Part shown: positions 46,620 through 58,887 of the stretch, piece by piece
Position numbering within the stretch: the first letter of the stretch is position 1
Layout of the letters: each line of letters starts with the position of its first letter
DNA from: Armillaria gallica
Lineage: Eukaryota > Basidiomycota > Agaricomycetes > Agaricales > Physalacriaceae
Length of the DNA: 64,000 nucleotides
Direction of reading: 5' to 3'
NCBI GenBank assembly: GCA_037576215.1
Contig: JBANDB010000007.1
Location: 1,333,001-1,397,000 of the forward strand
Notes under the pieces: generated by a model
What the model was told of the DNA's origin: nothing
The model's input: only the letters and a program-made list of their open reading frames with translations
Database searches by the model: none
Translations under genes and position numbers: made by a program

Positions 46620-47035
46620 GTGTTCCACCAGGTCAAGAAAGTGGCAATGGAGGAGGAGGCTTGACAGTGTGCACGAGCTTGAGGCTGTGAGTCTTTCCCC
46701 CTTCAATCTTGCAGCTTGGACGATGACCCAGACACCTCTACTAGTCTCTCGACCAGTCAAAGGAAGAACTGGCTATCGCCAGATGCGATATCCTCTACCT
46801 TATGGTGGGGTGCCTATCAGTAAGATTTTCATGTTAATATCAGAGTTGTTTGCCTGATTGTCGCATTTAGCTAAAGAGGAGACTACAGAATGATGCGTGT
46901 CGAGCAGGGGTCGCCTCCCAAAAATTCCTTGATCTGATTGCCCAGCGATGGAAGGATGAAGAGATGTTTGAAGCCTTGCTCAAAGAGAACAGCCTGTTGA
47001 GGCTCCATGTAGCAGAGCTAGAATTGAGGTAAACT
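46620..47035 (+). CDS. Exon cluster of an unidentified coiled-coil protein
   Basis: Three plus-strand exons splice in frame. The first contains PGQESGNGGGGLTVC. After a very short intron (46689-46721, GTGAGT...TTGCAG) comes LDDDPDTSTSLSTSQRKNWL. After a 50-nt intron (GTAAGA...ATTTAG, starting near 46819) comes QKFLDLIAQRWKDEEMFEAL followed by LKENSLLRLHVAELELR. The last piece has heptad spacing typical of a coiled coil. It ends at a GTAAAC donor and I cannot find the next exon, so it could be the front part of the zinc-finger gene 1.3 kb downstream. The exons are absent from the left arm. Confidence 0.45.
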
Positions 47036-48363
47036 CTCACACTATCTCCTGGAAAGAATGAGCAACCCGCCAGGAGATTTACGGGTATCGAAGCACCAAA
47101 GTGTTCATCATAATTCATAATGTCGTATACTAGTTGATATATTTGAGCTTTTCCGTTTCTCTGCCAAGAGCCAAGACCAAATCCGCTACAAAGTGGTAAA
47201 AGGTTCAATTAATACAGCTCTTAACGACCGTCATGACTTCTATGATGGGCCATCAAGTTGACGCTAAGTGAGTCATCTGAACTTGGCATGAAACCCAAAT
47301 TGCCACCTGATTGATGATGTGGCGGTGCCTATCAGCGCACGTGGTAATATTTGATTTTCAAGAGTGGTTCAAGCACAGGCTTTGCTTTTGGGTTCCTCTC
47401 GAGTGGAGGATAGCACAAGATACATGCATCCCACTTTGACACTAACAATAAAACATCGAACCCTTGAAAAAAAGTCAGACACGCTATGCAGACATAGGAT
47501 GCAGATACTAAGTATCCAAATCAATACACTGGTTACCGATTTTTGCCTTCTAGAAGTGCAAATACGAAGGCAGGTGGCCGTTAAAAGTCACAACAATGAT
47601 TCTGGATAAGGTTCAGCTAAATACACGCCGTATTCCCATCATTCCTCTTGAAATGGGATACCTTGTAGCGTAAGTACTAAATAGGACTCGGACCATATCT
47701 AGATCCAAAGCGAATGAATATAGATTGGGGAGGCAAATTCAAGTACACAAAAGGATGGGTTGTGACTCATGGACCGATGGAGTGGATCTATCATCCTGTA
47801 ACACGGCAAGGTGTGTCAGGTACTCAATGGCAGCTCAATGGCTTCGCTTAAATGCCCTCTTTTTCCTGTACCATATTTTATACATCCAGTATATGACAAC
47901 AGAGATGTGTAGTGAGACTGATAGTCGCTAAATATCAAAAGAAAAAAAAAAAAAAAAAGAGAGAGATGAAAGCGAAAGAGATAAATACTGCCCTTGCAAG
48001 ATGTGCAAAGCAGATCGCTGTAACAGAAATCCGCTGTCTGAAGGCAACTGGGAGAGAGTACACCATGTGGAGACCTGCAACATTGTTGTGTCGAGAACGC
48101 TTTGTCCGAGAATGGGAATTGAGGAGACCAACCCTCTCGCATTTGGTCATCCAACATTGTGACTGCAGGAAAATTCTTATCTTCTTTTCATCACAATGCC
48201 ATTTCCAGCGGCAAAGCGGGCTCTGCTCATACATTATCCATATGGTCTTCCTACTACCACGGCGAGACCAAGCATCAGCATCGAAGATGGAAAAGGTCCA
48301 AACAACGGAATCAGTATGCTACGGTGCAGTGGGTCAAAGTTGGACAGAGACTGACTCCAACTT
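47036..48363. other. No gene supported; A-run at 47941-47959
   Basis: Holds an A-rich run followed by GAGAGAG. A frame at 48159-48360 rich in Lys/Arg/His (HQHRRWKRSKQR) could be an upstream exon of the zinc-finger gene, joined by an intron I cannot define. Confidence 0.35.
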
Positions 48364-49150
48364 ATGCTGCAGAACGCATATCATAGGCGTAGAACCATAT
48401 GTGATGTCTGTGGCCAATACCTGAGCTCCCTTAAATGCCTTGTACGCCATATGAAAAGCCAGCATCTGACGGAAAGGCAGAGGTGGATCAGGTAAACCGA
48501 CTAGTCTTATCGTATTGTATGCTGTCGTATTCACTGCATCTTGTTAGTGGTTATCACTGTGTTATATGCGGCCTCACCAATACGCACAAACCCAATGTGG
48601 ATTCCCACGTAAGAACTCAGTAAGCAGTCAATTTCACAGTCAAGTCGCTTTCATTATTCTGCGTACTAGCTTTGGCATTCGAAGCATCTTCTGCCCTGAG
48701 ATTGGATGCAAATTCTCAGGCGTAACTCCAGCCTCTCTGAGTCAGCATAAAACTAGGTTCCATCCCAATGATCTGAAAATGCAGAGACGATGCTTGACCG
48801 GCAACCATCGAGCAGCTAGGGCTGGGAAGACACAGAAAGTGCAGCAAGGGGATGAAGGAGATGACAAATTTGACCTGATATTGGCCACATTATGTGCGCA
48901 ATCTTTTTTCACTGTCAAGGGGGAAGTCTTCAAGTCAGAGGAGGGCGACATGGTATCTGACTCTTTGTGGTTCAACGACTCGGAGGGAACTGCTGCCATA
49001 TCTGCTGCGTGGTATATGAGGCAGGAGAGACTGAAAACGTCTCTACTAGCTCAACTCCAAGAACTGGTAAAGAGAGCGCACCAGCTGATGAATATGGGTG
49101 TGGACTGTAGGTATGACAGTAATGGCAGTGTCTACCCATCACTGTACTGA
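48364..49150 (+). CDS. C2H2 zinc-finger protein, 226 residues, apparently intact
   Basis: Exons 48364-48491, 48548-48619 and 48670-49150, with introns GTAAAC...TTGTTAG and GTAAGC...TACTAG, splice without a stop. The product has three fingers near the N-terminus: CDVCGQYLSSLKCLVRHMKS (then QH), CVICGLTNTHKPNVDSHVRT (then H) and CPEIGC...LSQHKTRFH. The second finger's last histidine is made only by splicing, which supports the intron. The C-terminal 130 residues are acidic then helical (KTSLLAQLQELVKRAHQL). C2H2 proteins usually bind DNA in the nucleus as transcription regulators. It is present only in the right arm. The true start may lie further upstream. Confidence 0.8.
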
Positions 49151-49237
49151 CCGCAGATTCCATTCAGATCCGCTGTGGATAATGTGATGATGGTGACCAA
49201 GAAGAAATACCAAGCGAGCACCCTTCTGAACCTACCA

Positions 49238-49606
49238 TCAGCATGTTTCATTCACGGTCCTGCCGAATTTGAACTGGCCCCAATGGACTCCAGCCACGCT
49301 GTTAGTACAAATTGGAGGGTTTGTCAAGATAGACAGGGTGTTTAGATTACCTGGCAGGTACAAGACAGTGGGTATCGCCTGGCAGCAAATCAGGGTGTAC
49401 CAGTCGCAGGAGTAGTATCGGATTATATATGCATTTTTCAAGACATTGTGGGTGGGGGGCAGTCCTGCAGTGCAAATTATTCTGAACTGTTCACATCGGT
49501 GAATAACTGTGATCATCAGAGATTGCTTGTGTTGAATGAAGATCACGCAAGGACACGCGAGTACACTGAAGACATAATGACACTCAATGAACTTATTGAA
49601 ATTCAA
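49238..49606 (-). repeat. Short arm block V, right copy
   Basis: Inverted match of 20800-21141 (shared NFNKFI, LKNAYI, YLPGNLN). Frames differ by indels between the copies, so I treat it as a relic. Confidence 0.6.
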
Positions 49607-50400
49607 TTGGAAATGGGGCTCGGTTTAGAAATTGTTAGCTGACTAAGCATTGATCGTGTCACCTTCGTCTCAAATCCCATCGACAACACTTGTTCTCATA
49701 ATTCCATTCAAAACCGAGCACTTCTATGTCTATATGTATACTATTTGACTATATAAAACCTTACTAAAATATATGGAGCAATATTCTACCTAATTACTGC
49801 TGAGATTACTCAGCCTTGCTATATTTACCCTCATTTATTAAGACCTTTTTGGGTTTTCCATGCCTCAAGATAGCAGGTCGGCACGGGCCTCTTTCAGTCC
49901 TAAAATTGAGCGGCATTGCCCTTTTGAAGTATTTTATTCGCAGTTAATGAAAAAAAAATGGGTGCTAGTGTAGTTGAGCTTACGGAAGATAGCAATTGGA
50001 TAGCAAAAAAACCAAAATGTCTCTCGTTAACTACAAATGAAATTTATTTTTATGGCCTAGTCTCTGTGAAAGTTGAGTGTGTATGTGTGCCCCGTTCAGC
50101 AGGCTGTCACGACAGTCCTTCAGAATTTTGGCTGGAGTTCCCAAAATGGAAGGATCAGGGCGAAGTTTGGATTTGCAGGAAATTGCACCTCACCAAAATA
50201 CTATCAAGCATTTAAGTATGTCCCCGTCATGTAGGACACGTTGGCTTAGCTTCTCAGGGTGCTAAATTTTCGAGTCCGGAAAATATACGTCCTGTGGCCA
50301 TTGACAGTGGATGATGAAGTATGTGATTGTGATACTAGAGTTCCGAGTCCTGTAGTCTCTCGTAGACAGACGATGATATCAACCTAATGACGGATAGGGC
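49607..50400. other. No gene supported
   Basis: AT-rich with a nine-A run near 49950. A short frame starting after that run lacks motif or sister-copy support. Confidence 0.4.
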
Positions 50401-50409
50401 TCCCTGACC

Positions 50410-51500
50410 CCGTAGAAATGAAAGTGGAACTTGATGTGCTGGAGGATGCTCCTAAGGAAAAAGTTAATGTAGAAGTACATCGAGTCTTCCCAGTGCAAGA
50501 CGAGTTGCATGTGAAGGCGACGTCGGATGATCGACGAGATGAATTCCTATGCAAAGGCGCTCTAGGTTGACATCCCGCAGTGAAGCAAGGGTCTCGACCA
50601 GCGCAACACCGTTTTTCTCTGTGCAGTCGATCGCTAACGCTTGGAGTTTGTTGCACTCTGTCAACGTGATGGGCGTCCTCCAAAACCCCCCTCGGATATC
50701 TGGGCAACAAGACACTTGAATGCAGTGCGGTACATCAAATATGAAGTGGAGAATAAACCCACGCGTCGCTATCTTGAGCCTTTCCAAGAAAGGCACACAT
50801 GCCATAATCCAAGGCCTGACCCTTGTGACACTTCTGTTTGTATGGCAATGAAACTCCAAGAATCTACTAACTGAGGGAGTAGTATCTTGTGTCCACGCTT
50901 TGATGAGTTCATTCTCTTCCCTCAAGTCTCCTCCTCCAAGGTCCAACAAAAGCTCCGACATGGATTTCAGAAACTTAAGCGGGAGAAATGCACCCTCAAA
51001 AGAGCAAGTGGAGAAGTGGAGAAGTGGATCACTTCAAGTTGTTTGAAGATAAGAAAGAAATCATCTAGGCCACCACGGTTCACACAACAACCAAAAATAT
51101 CACGCACCAGATTGTGGGAGGGGATTTATGATGGGCATGGCCGGACTCAGAGTGATGGAGCAGTGATCTAGCGTGAACTTGGTCAAGTTAGATAGAAGCC
51201 TCATAATGGCTTCTACTTTCTCGATGGCAAACTTGCCGCTGTGAAACTCTAGACGTGTTGTAAAGCAACATAGGAGAGGGTTGGAGACGAAAAAAAATGG
51301 AGGAATTTGAAAGGTCTGTAACTGCTTGTGCTGTTTTCGTGTCCATTGATGTTCTGGCATCGAAACAGAATGGTCGTGACTTGTTGGTTATATACGTTAT
51401 TGGTCACTTGCAGAGCTGCGATGGTCCGAATGCCTTGCTCTGCGCATTCATCAGTAATTATATCTAAGATTTATAGTGAGGTGCTGGAAAGCAGAGGTTT
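50410..51500 (-). pseudogene. F-box-like/LRR gene W, right copy
   Basis: Inverted sister of 32223-33463. The F-box region reads ILDIITDECAEQGIRTIAAL and keeps the Arg codon CGA that became TGA in the spacer copy, but has an in-frame stop just before ILD. Downstream are KVEAIMRLLSNLTKFTLDHC and, in another frame, TPITLTECNKLQALAIDC. At least one frameshift separates these. No complete open frame remains. Confidence 0.7.
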
Positions 51501-52300
51501 AGGGCGACAACTAAGTGCAAATTGTCTGTATGGAAAATTGCTCACCTCCATTGTAAACCTAGCTCCTGTATGTATCAATTCAAGTGTCTACATGGTGACA
51601 CTTCGGGAGTTAAAATAGATAGAAAATGAAGGACAGCTCGAGCTGTGCATCCTCAGTGACATACATACACATTCCATGCTCTCGTGATGTCCAATCAATG
51701 TGGCAGACATTTCTTGACAGATGAAGTGTACGATTTTATGAAATTCATCTGGTATCGTAGGCACATGTCGTGGTGTACAGTAACACTAGTACTTACTACT
51801 CTCAGGGACATGGAAAATCGATCCTGATCGAGATCCGCTTGGCGTACAGTAGCAGATCTGATCGAAGTCTGGCATTTCAGCATTGATCAAAACTGTTGAC
51901 TGCTCAGAGCATCCTTTTCCTCCTCCTCCTTGTTTTCACTTTGGCTCCCTTACGATGGAATATGCGCTCATCGGAATTTGCTATTGTGTTGGAGTTTGTC
52001 TTCGCATGCGAGTAACAGTCTATCCTGTGCTTTCAAATCAGATCTCATTCCCCTCATACTGACATATTATGCGGTTGATACCACGGTGGCATTGATTTCA
52101 GCATTGTTTCTCATTCACTCACCATAAAACTTCGGCATGTATTCTCAAGTATTTATTCATACGCAGCTGGATATCAATGTGGATTAGTCTCTATCAGTCA
52201 CCAGGTCGTTGACAGGTTATGGCTAGCTTTGTCATTGAAGAACAACACCAGTTTAAAACACTTCACAGTTCCGAGTCCTGTGTATACAGGCTCAGTCTTA
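51501..52300. repeat. Promoter-side block Z, right copy, and flank
   Basis: From about 51890 the plus strand matches the reverse complement of 30560-31000, including TTGGAGTTTGTCTTCG and, later, ATGGCTAGCTTTGTCATTGA-type text. The RING gene that follows in the spacer is missing here. 51501-51890 holds no supported gene. Confidence 0.6.
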
Positions 52301-52403
52301 TATGGTTTTTGGGGGAGGTCCTCGGTGGTGGCGGGTGCAATTTGGTTAAGTCAGTGTTTCCAGCCCCGTTCCATTCTCAGCATCATCCTCCTCGGTTCAG
52401 CAC

Positions 52404-52892
52404 GTGTCGGTGTTTGCCATTTCTTTTAGCATTGCAGTTGTTGTTGGTTTCTATCGTAGAGCATGTTTATCCCAACAACCATTTGCGTATTCAGGATCCC
52501 ATCCGTACTTCAAATACCAGGCTTCTGTATTGGCTCTGTCTACTAAAGATGGTGGCGAAAGGTTTTACGCTGCCATGCTCAATAACATCCCTCGCTTCAA
52601 ATGGATGTATCCACATGCGGTACTGTCGAAGACATCCCTTCCTCGTCATGGATCGCTCATAGTCTGTAGTACTCACCGCTACGAGCCAAGCAAGCTACTT
52701 CCTGAGCTCCTGGAGTGTGTATTTCTGGTATACGAATTAAAGGAGCAGATCGTGTACCAATTCGTATTCCGTGCCTGGTGCTTTGCAGCCAGTAGGTGCA
52801 CTCATCGCGCTCTCGTGTTTGACCTGGAAGTAAACTGGCAGCATCATGTTACAACGTCAAGGGGTAGGGAGGGATGGCTGAGTACCGGGTAG
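52404..52892 (+). CDS. F-box-like open frame, fragment
   Basis: An open frame of 162 codons whose last third reads KLLPELLECVFLVYELKEQI followed by FVFRAWCFAASRCTHRALVF. That spacing (LP-E-L-x3-F ... V-RAW ... L-F-L) is the usual pattern of fungal F-box domains. It stops 20 residues after the motif, so either an intron follows or only the N-terminal domain remains. No sister copy was found in the window. Assignment rests on pattern only. Confidence 0.45.
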   Translation: MSVFAISFSIAVVVGFYRRACLSQQPFAYSGSHPYFKYQASVLALSTKDGGERFYAAMLNNIPRFKWMYPHAVLSKTSLPRHGSLIVCSTHRYEPSKLLPELLECVFLVYELKEQIVYQFVFRAWCFAASRCTHRALVFDLEVNWQHHVTTSRGREGWLSTG

Positions 52893-53639
52893 GGTAGCAC
52901 AGCAAAACTCGGTTCCTTCGGTCTCATCCCTCAAATTCAAGCACTCTGAAGCCTTGGGTAGGTATCCTGACATGCGTGAGATTTTTCTTGAAGCTAGGTG
53001 GGGCTTGGACATACAGCAGAGAAGGTAAACTGAGGGAGGGAGGGATAGGGCGAAGGCTTGACAATGTACCTGGAATTGAAAATGAATGTAATTTTGCGTA
53101 TAATTAATGGGGTACATACCTTCCAAATACCCTAAGCCCGTCCAGAACACGAAAAGGCCAGATTCCTAGCTAACATGATGCTCACCGCTGGGCCTCAACC
53201 TCAGGAAAATCGACTTCATTGAGGGCCAGCGCTTAAACGATGCTCAGAACATGGACAATGCAGACAATGGAATGGGATCAGTATTTGTTTCCAGATGTCA
53301 GGAACTTGGTGTGGATGAGAAACACAGCAGATGCGGTGAACATCTCAGCCAGCACGTATGATGACAAGGATGACTCGCCCGTCAAAGAGAACATCCACAC
53401 AGCTGGTTTCAGCAGGAAGGTTTATGGAGGTGCAAATCTTGAATGTGGTCGAGGGTTGTACACCATCTGGAAAGATAATGATAGAGAGAAAAGCAGCCAC
53501 AGATCCGAAAGGGTAATCCATTATCGTGGTATTGCCATAGGCACATTCTGCCTTTTAACTCTGCAGCTAATTTTGGAAGTAATGCATATATATTTCACAC
53601 CATACACCACCCACATTCATGTTCATGCTTTCTCCTGTA
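52893..53639. other. No gene supported
   Basis: Frames here have no motif, splice chain or sister copy. Confidence 0.4.
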
Positions 53640-53830
53640 CAGATCCTCGATTCAAGCCTCCACTCTTTCAAGCACCCAAATACTCAAACGCTCAACTGGA
53701 ATCTGGTCCATGTCCCTGACCTCAGCCCGGTAAATCTCTCAACCTCTTTGTGACAGATGCCGACCATTTTGTTATAGGTTCGATGGACAAGATTTACACC
53801 AGGGCAAGAGATAAATGGCTGACAACAGGA
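53640..53830 (+). pseudogene. Beta gene relic: promoter and first codons only
   Basis: The stretch follows the beta upstream region piece by piece (TCAAGCCTCCACTCTTTCAA, CTCTCAACCTCTTTG, then GATGC...CATTTTGTTATAGG) and reaches an ATG at 53783 reading MDKIY before similarity ends. TATA and leader-intron donor are damaged. It lies convergent to the broken gene Y copy, as unit C does to intact gene Y, so it is the remnant of a unit C equivalent. Confidence 0.75.
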
Positions 53831-54013
53831 ATCACCTGAATATTCATACAACTCGAAACTAGTTCAAATGTGCTAACTCGTGTCTGAAGGTGCCATGTAA
53901 TGATGAGATGAGATATGAGATACTGCTATCAATCTACACTATACAACCACCCAATCGGCAATCATCAACGTGACTCCTAAAGAAGATATTCAAGATATTC
54001 ATTATGCTGTCAC

Positions 54014-55517
54014 TCAGGGACGTGCAATGCATAGGAGCACTGTGACCTTTTGAAATGAAAGTCTCGATGACAGGACACACATGTCCTTGTCTGTGGGCTC
54101 ATAACGGCCTTTGAGAGCTTCCTCTAGCAGAAACATGTACCAGAGCCGAATATTGTTGAATAACTCCTCTTCCTCATGCTGCAGACCCTGAGCCGCCTTC
54201 TTCTCCATCAGATGGTGGAATATTACTTCCAAATCAGCCCACAAGGATGAGACCCAGTTTTGGAAGGTGCCGACCCTGATCTGCAGGTAAGCAATGTCTC
54301 TTTTGATAGACCGAGCGATCATCCATGCTTGTACGGGTATCAGTGACCAGTTAAAGCCCTTGCCGTTGAGGCGAGAAACAACTTTGCAAGTAATGATGAT
54401 AGAAGCTTGACTGCCACAAACCTTTTGTAACAGCCGTTCCAGGGTTTCATGTCTAATTTCTCCAGTGAGTCCATAGTGGTTGTGAATGTCAAGTCCCAAC
54501 AGGCCCATTCAGCAGGTTCAGAGGTGCTAGTAACAGTCGGCATGGAAGGAACACACTGAATGGACAGTCAGGTCTGTATGTGGAGGTAAGCGCAACTGAA
54601 CGCTTACAGGAGATGTATCATTGTGGGCATTGGGGTTGTAGTTCACGCTGATGGTAGATACTGGATTGACTGTCTGCAGCAATGTCAATATAGTGAACCT
54701 TAAACGATCTACAAAACACTGGCTCACGAAATTTGCATCCTCAGCTACCGTCGTTTGAACATTCGTTGACTCTGGAAGGGACTACAAACGATTATCAGAA
54801 TTGAAGGCGTGTAAAACAAAAAAAACACAAAACATATGGCTAGCACAAGGTAAAGTATGAAGCAAGGGAGCCTGTCATCTGAGCCTCTGTCTATGATGGC
54901 TTTCTCACAAGGGATGCATGGCGTGGCTGGTTCTTCGCTGCTGCAGCTGTTTACAACATTTTGCAGGGTTCCTACTTCACGATATGAAGTTTGTGCTAAC
55001 ATATCCGCTCACACCTGCGAGAGTAATATCGGTCTCGTGCTGGTCACGATGTAACACTGGATGTGTTGATCTAAAAGGCTATCAACAAGTTTTCCAGTCC
55101 AATTGGCACATTCTTGGCAGCAGAGGAACAACGTTTCTACAGCAGGTATAGTGAGATTGGCTATCCATCTTGCTAGAAGTATGTGACTCACTGAAGGTTA
55201 GAAGACGATTTAGGGGATCTCCTGCGGTTACATGCATCATGTTGTGCTCCATGCATGCACCCACACGACCATTCAGTCCCACAACACTAACCATGACATT
55301 GTATCTCATCACCCTAGCATAGGAATAGTTCAGTGTTTATCATTCCACACATTGATGAAACAGGGACTGATACTGACATGGTGTCATAACCTTGATTGAA
55401 TAATGAGCCCTGAGTAGCGGTTTCCATCTCACCTTTGATGACATCCAAGTTGTAGCTCCTGAACATACTGGTATCTCCGATGTTAGATGCTATACAGGTA
55501 GTATTTTCTGTGAGCAT
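54014..55517 (-). pseudogene. Gene Y, right arm copy
   Basis: Inverted partial sister of the gene at 34885-37453. Matching exons include RYNVMVSVVGLNGRVGACME, CYIVTSTRPILLSQ, TSYREVGTLQNVVN, EWACWDLTFTTTMDSLEKL and NWVSSLWADLEVIFHHLMEK. After LLSQV a TGA replaces a Gly codon. In the CYKRFVAVK exon one G is missing (AAGCTTC for AAGGCTTC), shifting the frame for the last 150 codons. The acidic N-terminal exons are not recognisable beyond about 55517. No function assigned. Confidence 0.75.
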
Positions 55518-56204
55518 GGAAAGGCATTCAACGGGATTGTCTTCTTCGATGGAAATGGCGCAATCAGGAGTACCTAGAAAAAACTATTAAGTCGCATGTT
55601 AAAGCTTTATTGCCGTCGAGTACATGCCCATATACTGAGGATCCTTTTGCTTGGACTAAAGGCTATAGCTGGTACGAACAAGAGAGCGGGTGTTGAGAAT
55701 CACAGATACAAGGCTTTGGCAATGTCATACTCTGTATTTAAGCCTGGGGGCAATAGATTCAAATTAAAATCCTAATAGTTCAAAAATGGCATATCCAGAG
55801 GTATGTTGTAAGAATATCACATGAGCACCTATGATCCATCAGATTGAACTTTGCTCCAGCTAGATAAGAAACACCATACCTGAATGGAGGATATTGACCA
55901 AAGATGGAGATCTAGATATTGGAACACACGGCTGTAAAAGGGTATCCAGGCAGGTTCGAGTCTATTCAAGTAGTAATATCGAAGCTGGACAATGATGGCC
56001 AACGCTCAAGGCGCAGATTGGTGTACCACAACAAGTGAAGCAAAATACGAAAGGAGCTCATTGTGGTCATGGTGCATCTCTTGTTTGGGAGCTTACCAGT
56101 ACTAACACCAACACCAACAGCTGATCTCGAATCACATCGTATGAAATGCAGTTCCAAAGAGAAACTAATTCATGCAAACGTAATTTGCAATCTGGATCAT
56201 TGTC
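55518..56204. other. No gene supported
   Basis: Separates the gene Y relic from unit D. No repeat or motif seen. Confidence 0.4.
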
Positions 56205-56727
56205 TTGTTCTAAACAAACGATATCTTGAACTGCAGAATTAGCCTAGGCATCCCAGAGCAAAACAAAGACAGACGAGTACGAGAGGACATTCACGTAAGA
56301 TCACATTAGGCGCGAAAGACTGGGCCAAGCCATCTGACTGAAAGAGCGTCAGACGACCAATACATTGATGATGGAGGAACATGCTGCACAGGTATCTTCA
56401 CAGGAGAAAGCTTCTTACGCCGAAATGATTTCAAGGCACGTCATTCCCACACATTACTGTTGGGAAGAAAGAAATTGAAAACCAAGGTCACAGTGGTGGT
56501 GGTGGTGGTGGTAGTGGAGATGATTGTAACAAGCCATGTGGATCAAAGTCCCAAACAGGATTTTTGTAAGTAACCGACCACTGACAGGCACAGCCTCCTG
56601 TCAATCTCTCTCCCTCCTTCTGCTTTGGCTCGACAGTAATGTCTAGCTTAGACCTGCTTAGACATTGTCAGCAGAGACGTGCACTCATCGGACTACATAA
56701 ACATGTCTGACCCCGTGCTCTCTGGAT

Positions 56728-56979
56728 CTAATCTCCTTGATTCTTTTTTCGCCATTCTTGGTATGGACTGACCGTTCCAGGTATGATTGTGAATGTAATG
56801 CATCTGGGCTCATGCATATTCTCTTTGCAGCCCTGTAGTATTCTTTGTGCCGTCAACACACGACCAATAAAGTCTATATCATTGGGATCAGAACATGCGC
56901 AGCCTTCACCACCAAAGGTATACACCCTTCCAAACTTCTTGTGAACATGCAAACACGCAAACACACAAACAGCGTGCAT
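56728..56979 (-). CDS. Alpha frame, copy D (unidentified)
   Basis: Same frame as in A-C, with three octamer units in front, two of them variants (GTTTGTGT, GTTTGCGT). At the codon that is TGA in A and CAA in B and C, this copy has CGA. Protein status unproven. Confidence 0.35.
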   Translation of the reverse strand: MHAVCVFACLHVHKKFGRVYTFGGEGCACSDPNDIDFIGRVLTAQRILQGCKENMHEPRCITFTIIPGTVSPYQEWRKKNQGD

Positions 56980-57630
56980 CTGTTCGGTAAGGGTTTTCTG
57001 TCATTGCAAATCACCTTTTAGTATCTGACCAATGCTTCTCCACATTCAGGGTCAACAAACCATATCCCCTTGTCAGGTCGTGGTTTACTGGGCATGTTTC
57101 CAGCAAACATATCACCGTGGCCTCAGTGTTGTGCATGAGAAAGGCAGCTGTAGAGGACTGAAGTTTTGAATGAGACAGGCACCTTGCCTCAACGTTGACT
57201 TGGTATGATTGGCTGATTCTTAGCTGCCATACGAATGTGCTGAGTCTCCATATAGTCAGTTATTACTTGGGAGATGGCTTTGACAGGCTCCTGTATACCC
57301 TGCTAACTCCAATAAACGGCAACCTTGGCAGCAGATCTTACACGGAGGAGACAGGAACCATCACACCTGTCCCCTGATGCGTGGAATGTGAGGACATGCC
57401 TCATTCCCTAAGGCGAGCTATCACCAGATCAAGGAGACATAGTAGTTCCTCAGAATATTCATCCAGATCGTCATTGAAGTCATGTAAAAACCAACATAAG
57501 CGTTTTTGACAGGAACATTCTCATGCTGCTGCAGGAGAAGCTTATCCAGGAATGCATGGGGTTCATGAACATTTTGCAAAGGATGCCAAACTTGACAGTG
57601 TGACTTCGGCCCAAAATTGGAAAGTAAATT

Positions 57631-58830
57631 ATGCATTATTACTTAACCAATGAAATAGCTGCACTAATGTCTCATCAGAAATGTTTCAAGACTGTATACC
57701 AGAAAGTTGTTGATGTCCTGAAGAAAACTCAGTTGTCGCAACAATCTGAGGTTGCCCTGGGCCTTTTAGCAGGCATGGCTATCACGATTACTGATGAAGC
57801 TATTCACAAGCTTGGAAAGATGCTCAGATTCTCTGGGAATCTCACTGGGCCGCAATGGTTCAAACTTTAGAAGAAGGAAGCATTTAGGAAGCACGTTCAA
57901 CAGAAGAAGTGCGAGGCGGAGAGGCGGAGATGTCTTTAATCCCGGAGCTCAGCATCAGAATACTCTCAAGGGCTAGTGGGATGCGTTGTGTGCAAAGGAA
58001 GTGAGAGTTTGGGAGGAGGATGCGAAATTAATCTAACAAGACGTAGACGCATAAGTGACACAATAGTGAATCAGCTCAACTTTTTTTAACATTGCCATTA
58101 GTAACAGGAAGGATTTGAAGCCTGTCCTACCCGACTTTGTTGGTGGTCTCGCCTCTGAGAGAGTTGTGGCCCCAGCACTTGTTCATATCTTCGTCTTGTA
58201 TCGTGATATGGAGGAGGCGCCGAAGGTCATCTCATCAGTTTGTACCCTTGTCTCAAGCGACGCATCACTGAAAACATGCAGGTGTAGGAATACCTTTGAA
58301 GGAGGGCAGTTTGCTTTGTTATGGGCCCAACATGAAGTTGGCCAATCTGAAAATGAATGGTGTGTATCATGGCTCACATGAGTACATGTTTAACTTCCAG
58401 AAAGTGGTACCTCTTCAAATGTGGGAATTATGAGAAATGGGCCAACCTGTTGTATCAAAGATGTTTGCAGAGTTTCCCGTGTCCACTGACAACATTCTGA
58501 AGGAAAATGTATTGGCTTGTTCTACATCTGGCAGACCGGTACCACATCCTAGGAAAAGTCATTGTTCAACTGCTAGACTAGCCATTTTATCGCACCTTAT
58601 GCGGCATTGCTGACTCTTCTGCGCCCATCTGTTCCTTGAGTTTGACTGTTCATTGTTTTCCGACCACCAAGGAGTGCAGTTGCCACTTGGCGACTAAGGT
58701 TAGGGTTACCATGCATTCACCATCATCACCACGAGCTGAAATCAAGGCAATATCGTATCTTGAATGCAGTTTGTCTGCTACGTCTATGTTGACGCAGAAT
58801 ATAGGATCCGGCTTCACGGTTAGCTGAGCT
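57631..58830 (+). pseudogene. Unidentified gene block, right copy
   Basis: Sister of 9910-11066. The first stretch (MSHQKCFKTVYQKVVDVL) is open as in the left copy. The second has an extra base near 57873 and TAA at the codon that is CAA on the left. The piece PVLPDFVGGLASERVV is open. A further extra base near 58400 (CCAGAAAG for CCAAAAG) breaks MFNFQKWYLF. The two copies differ by many CG-to-TG or CG-to-CA changes. Confidence 0.4.
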
Positions 58831-58887
58831 ATACTTTTGCAAGGTACGTCCTGGTTGCAGGGCAGTACTGATGCTGAATTTACTGCA

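Noticed and set aside
49958..50215. Plus-strand 85-codon frame after an A run
   Set aside because: No motif, splice chain or sister copy, and it begins in a homopolymer.
58695..58708. GGTTAGGGTTA resembling telomere repeat
   Set aside because: It is about one and a half units only, and the left-arm copy reads differently at this place. No array exists.
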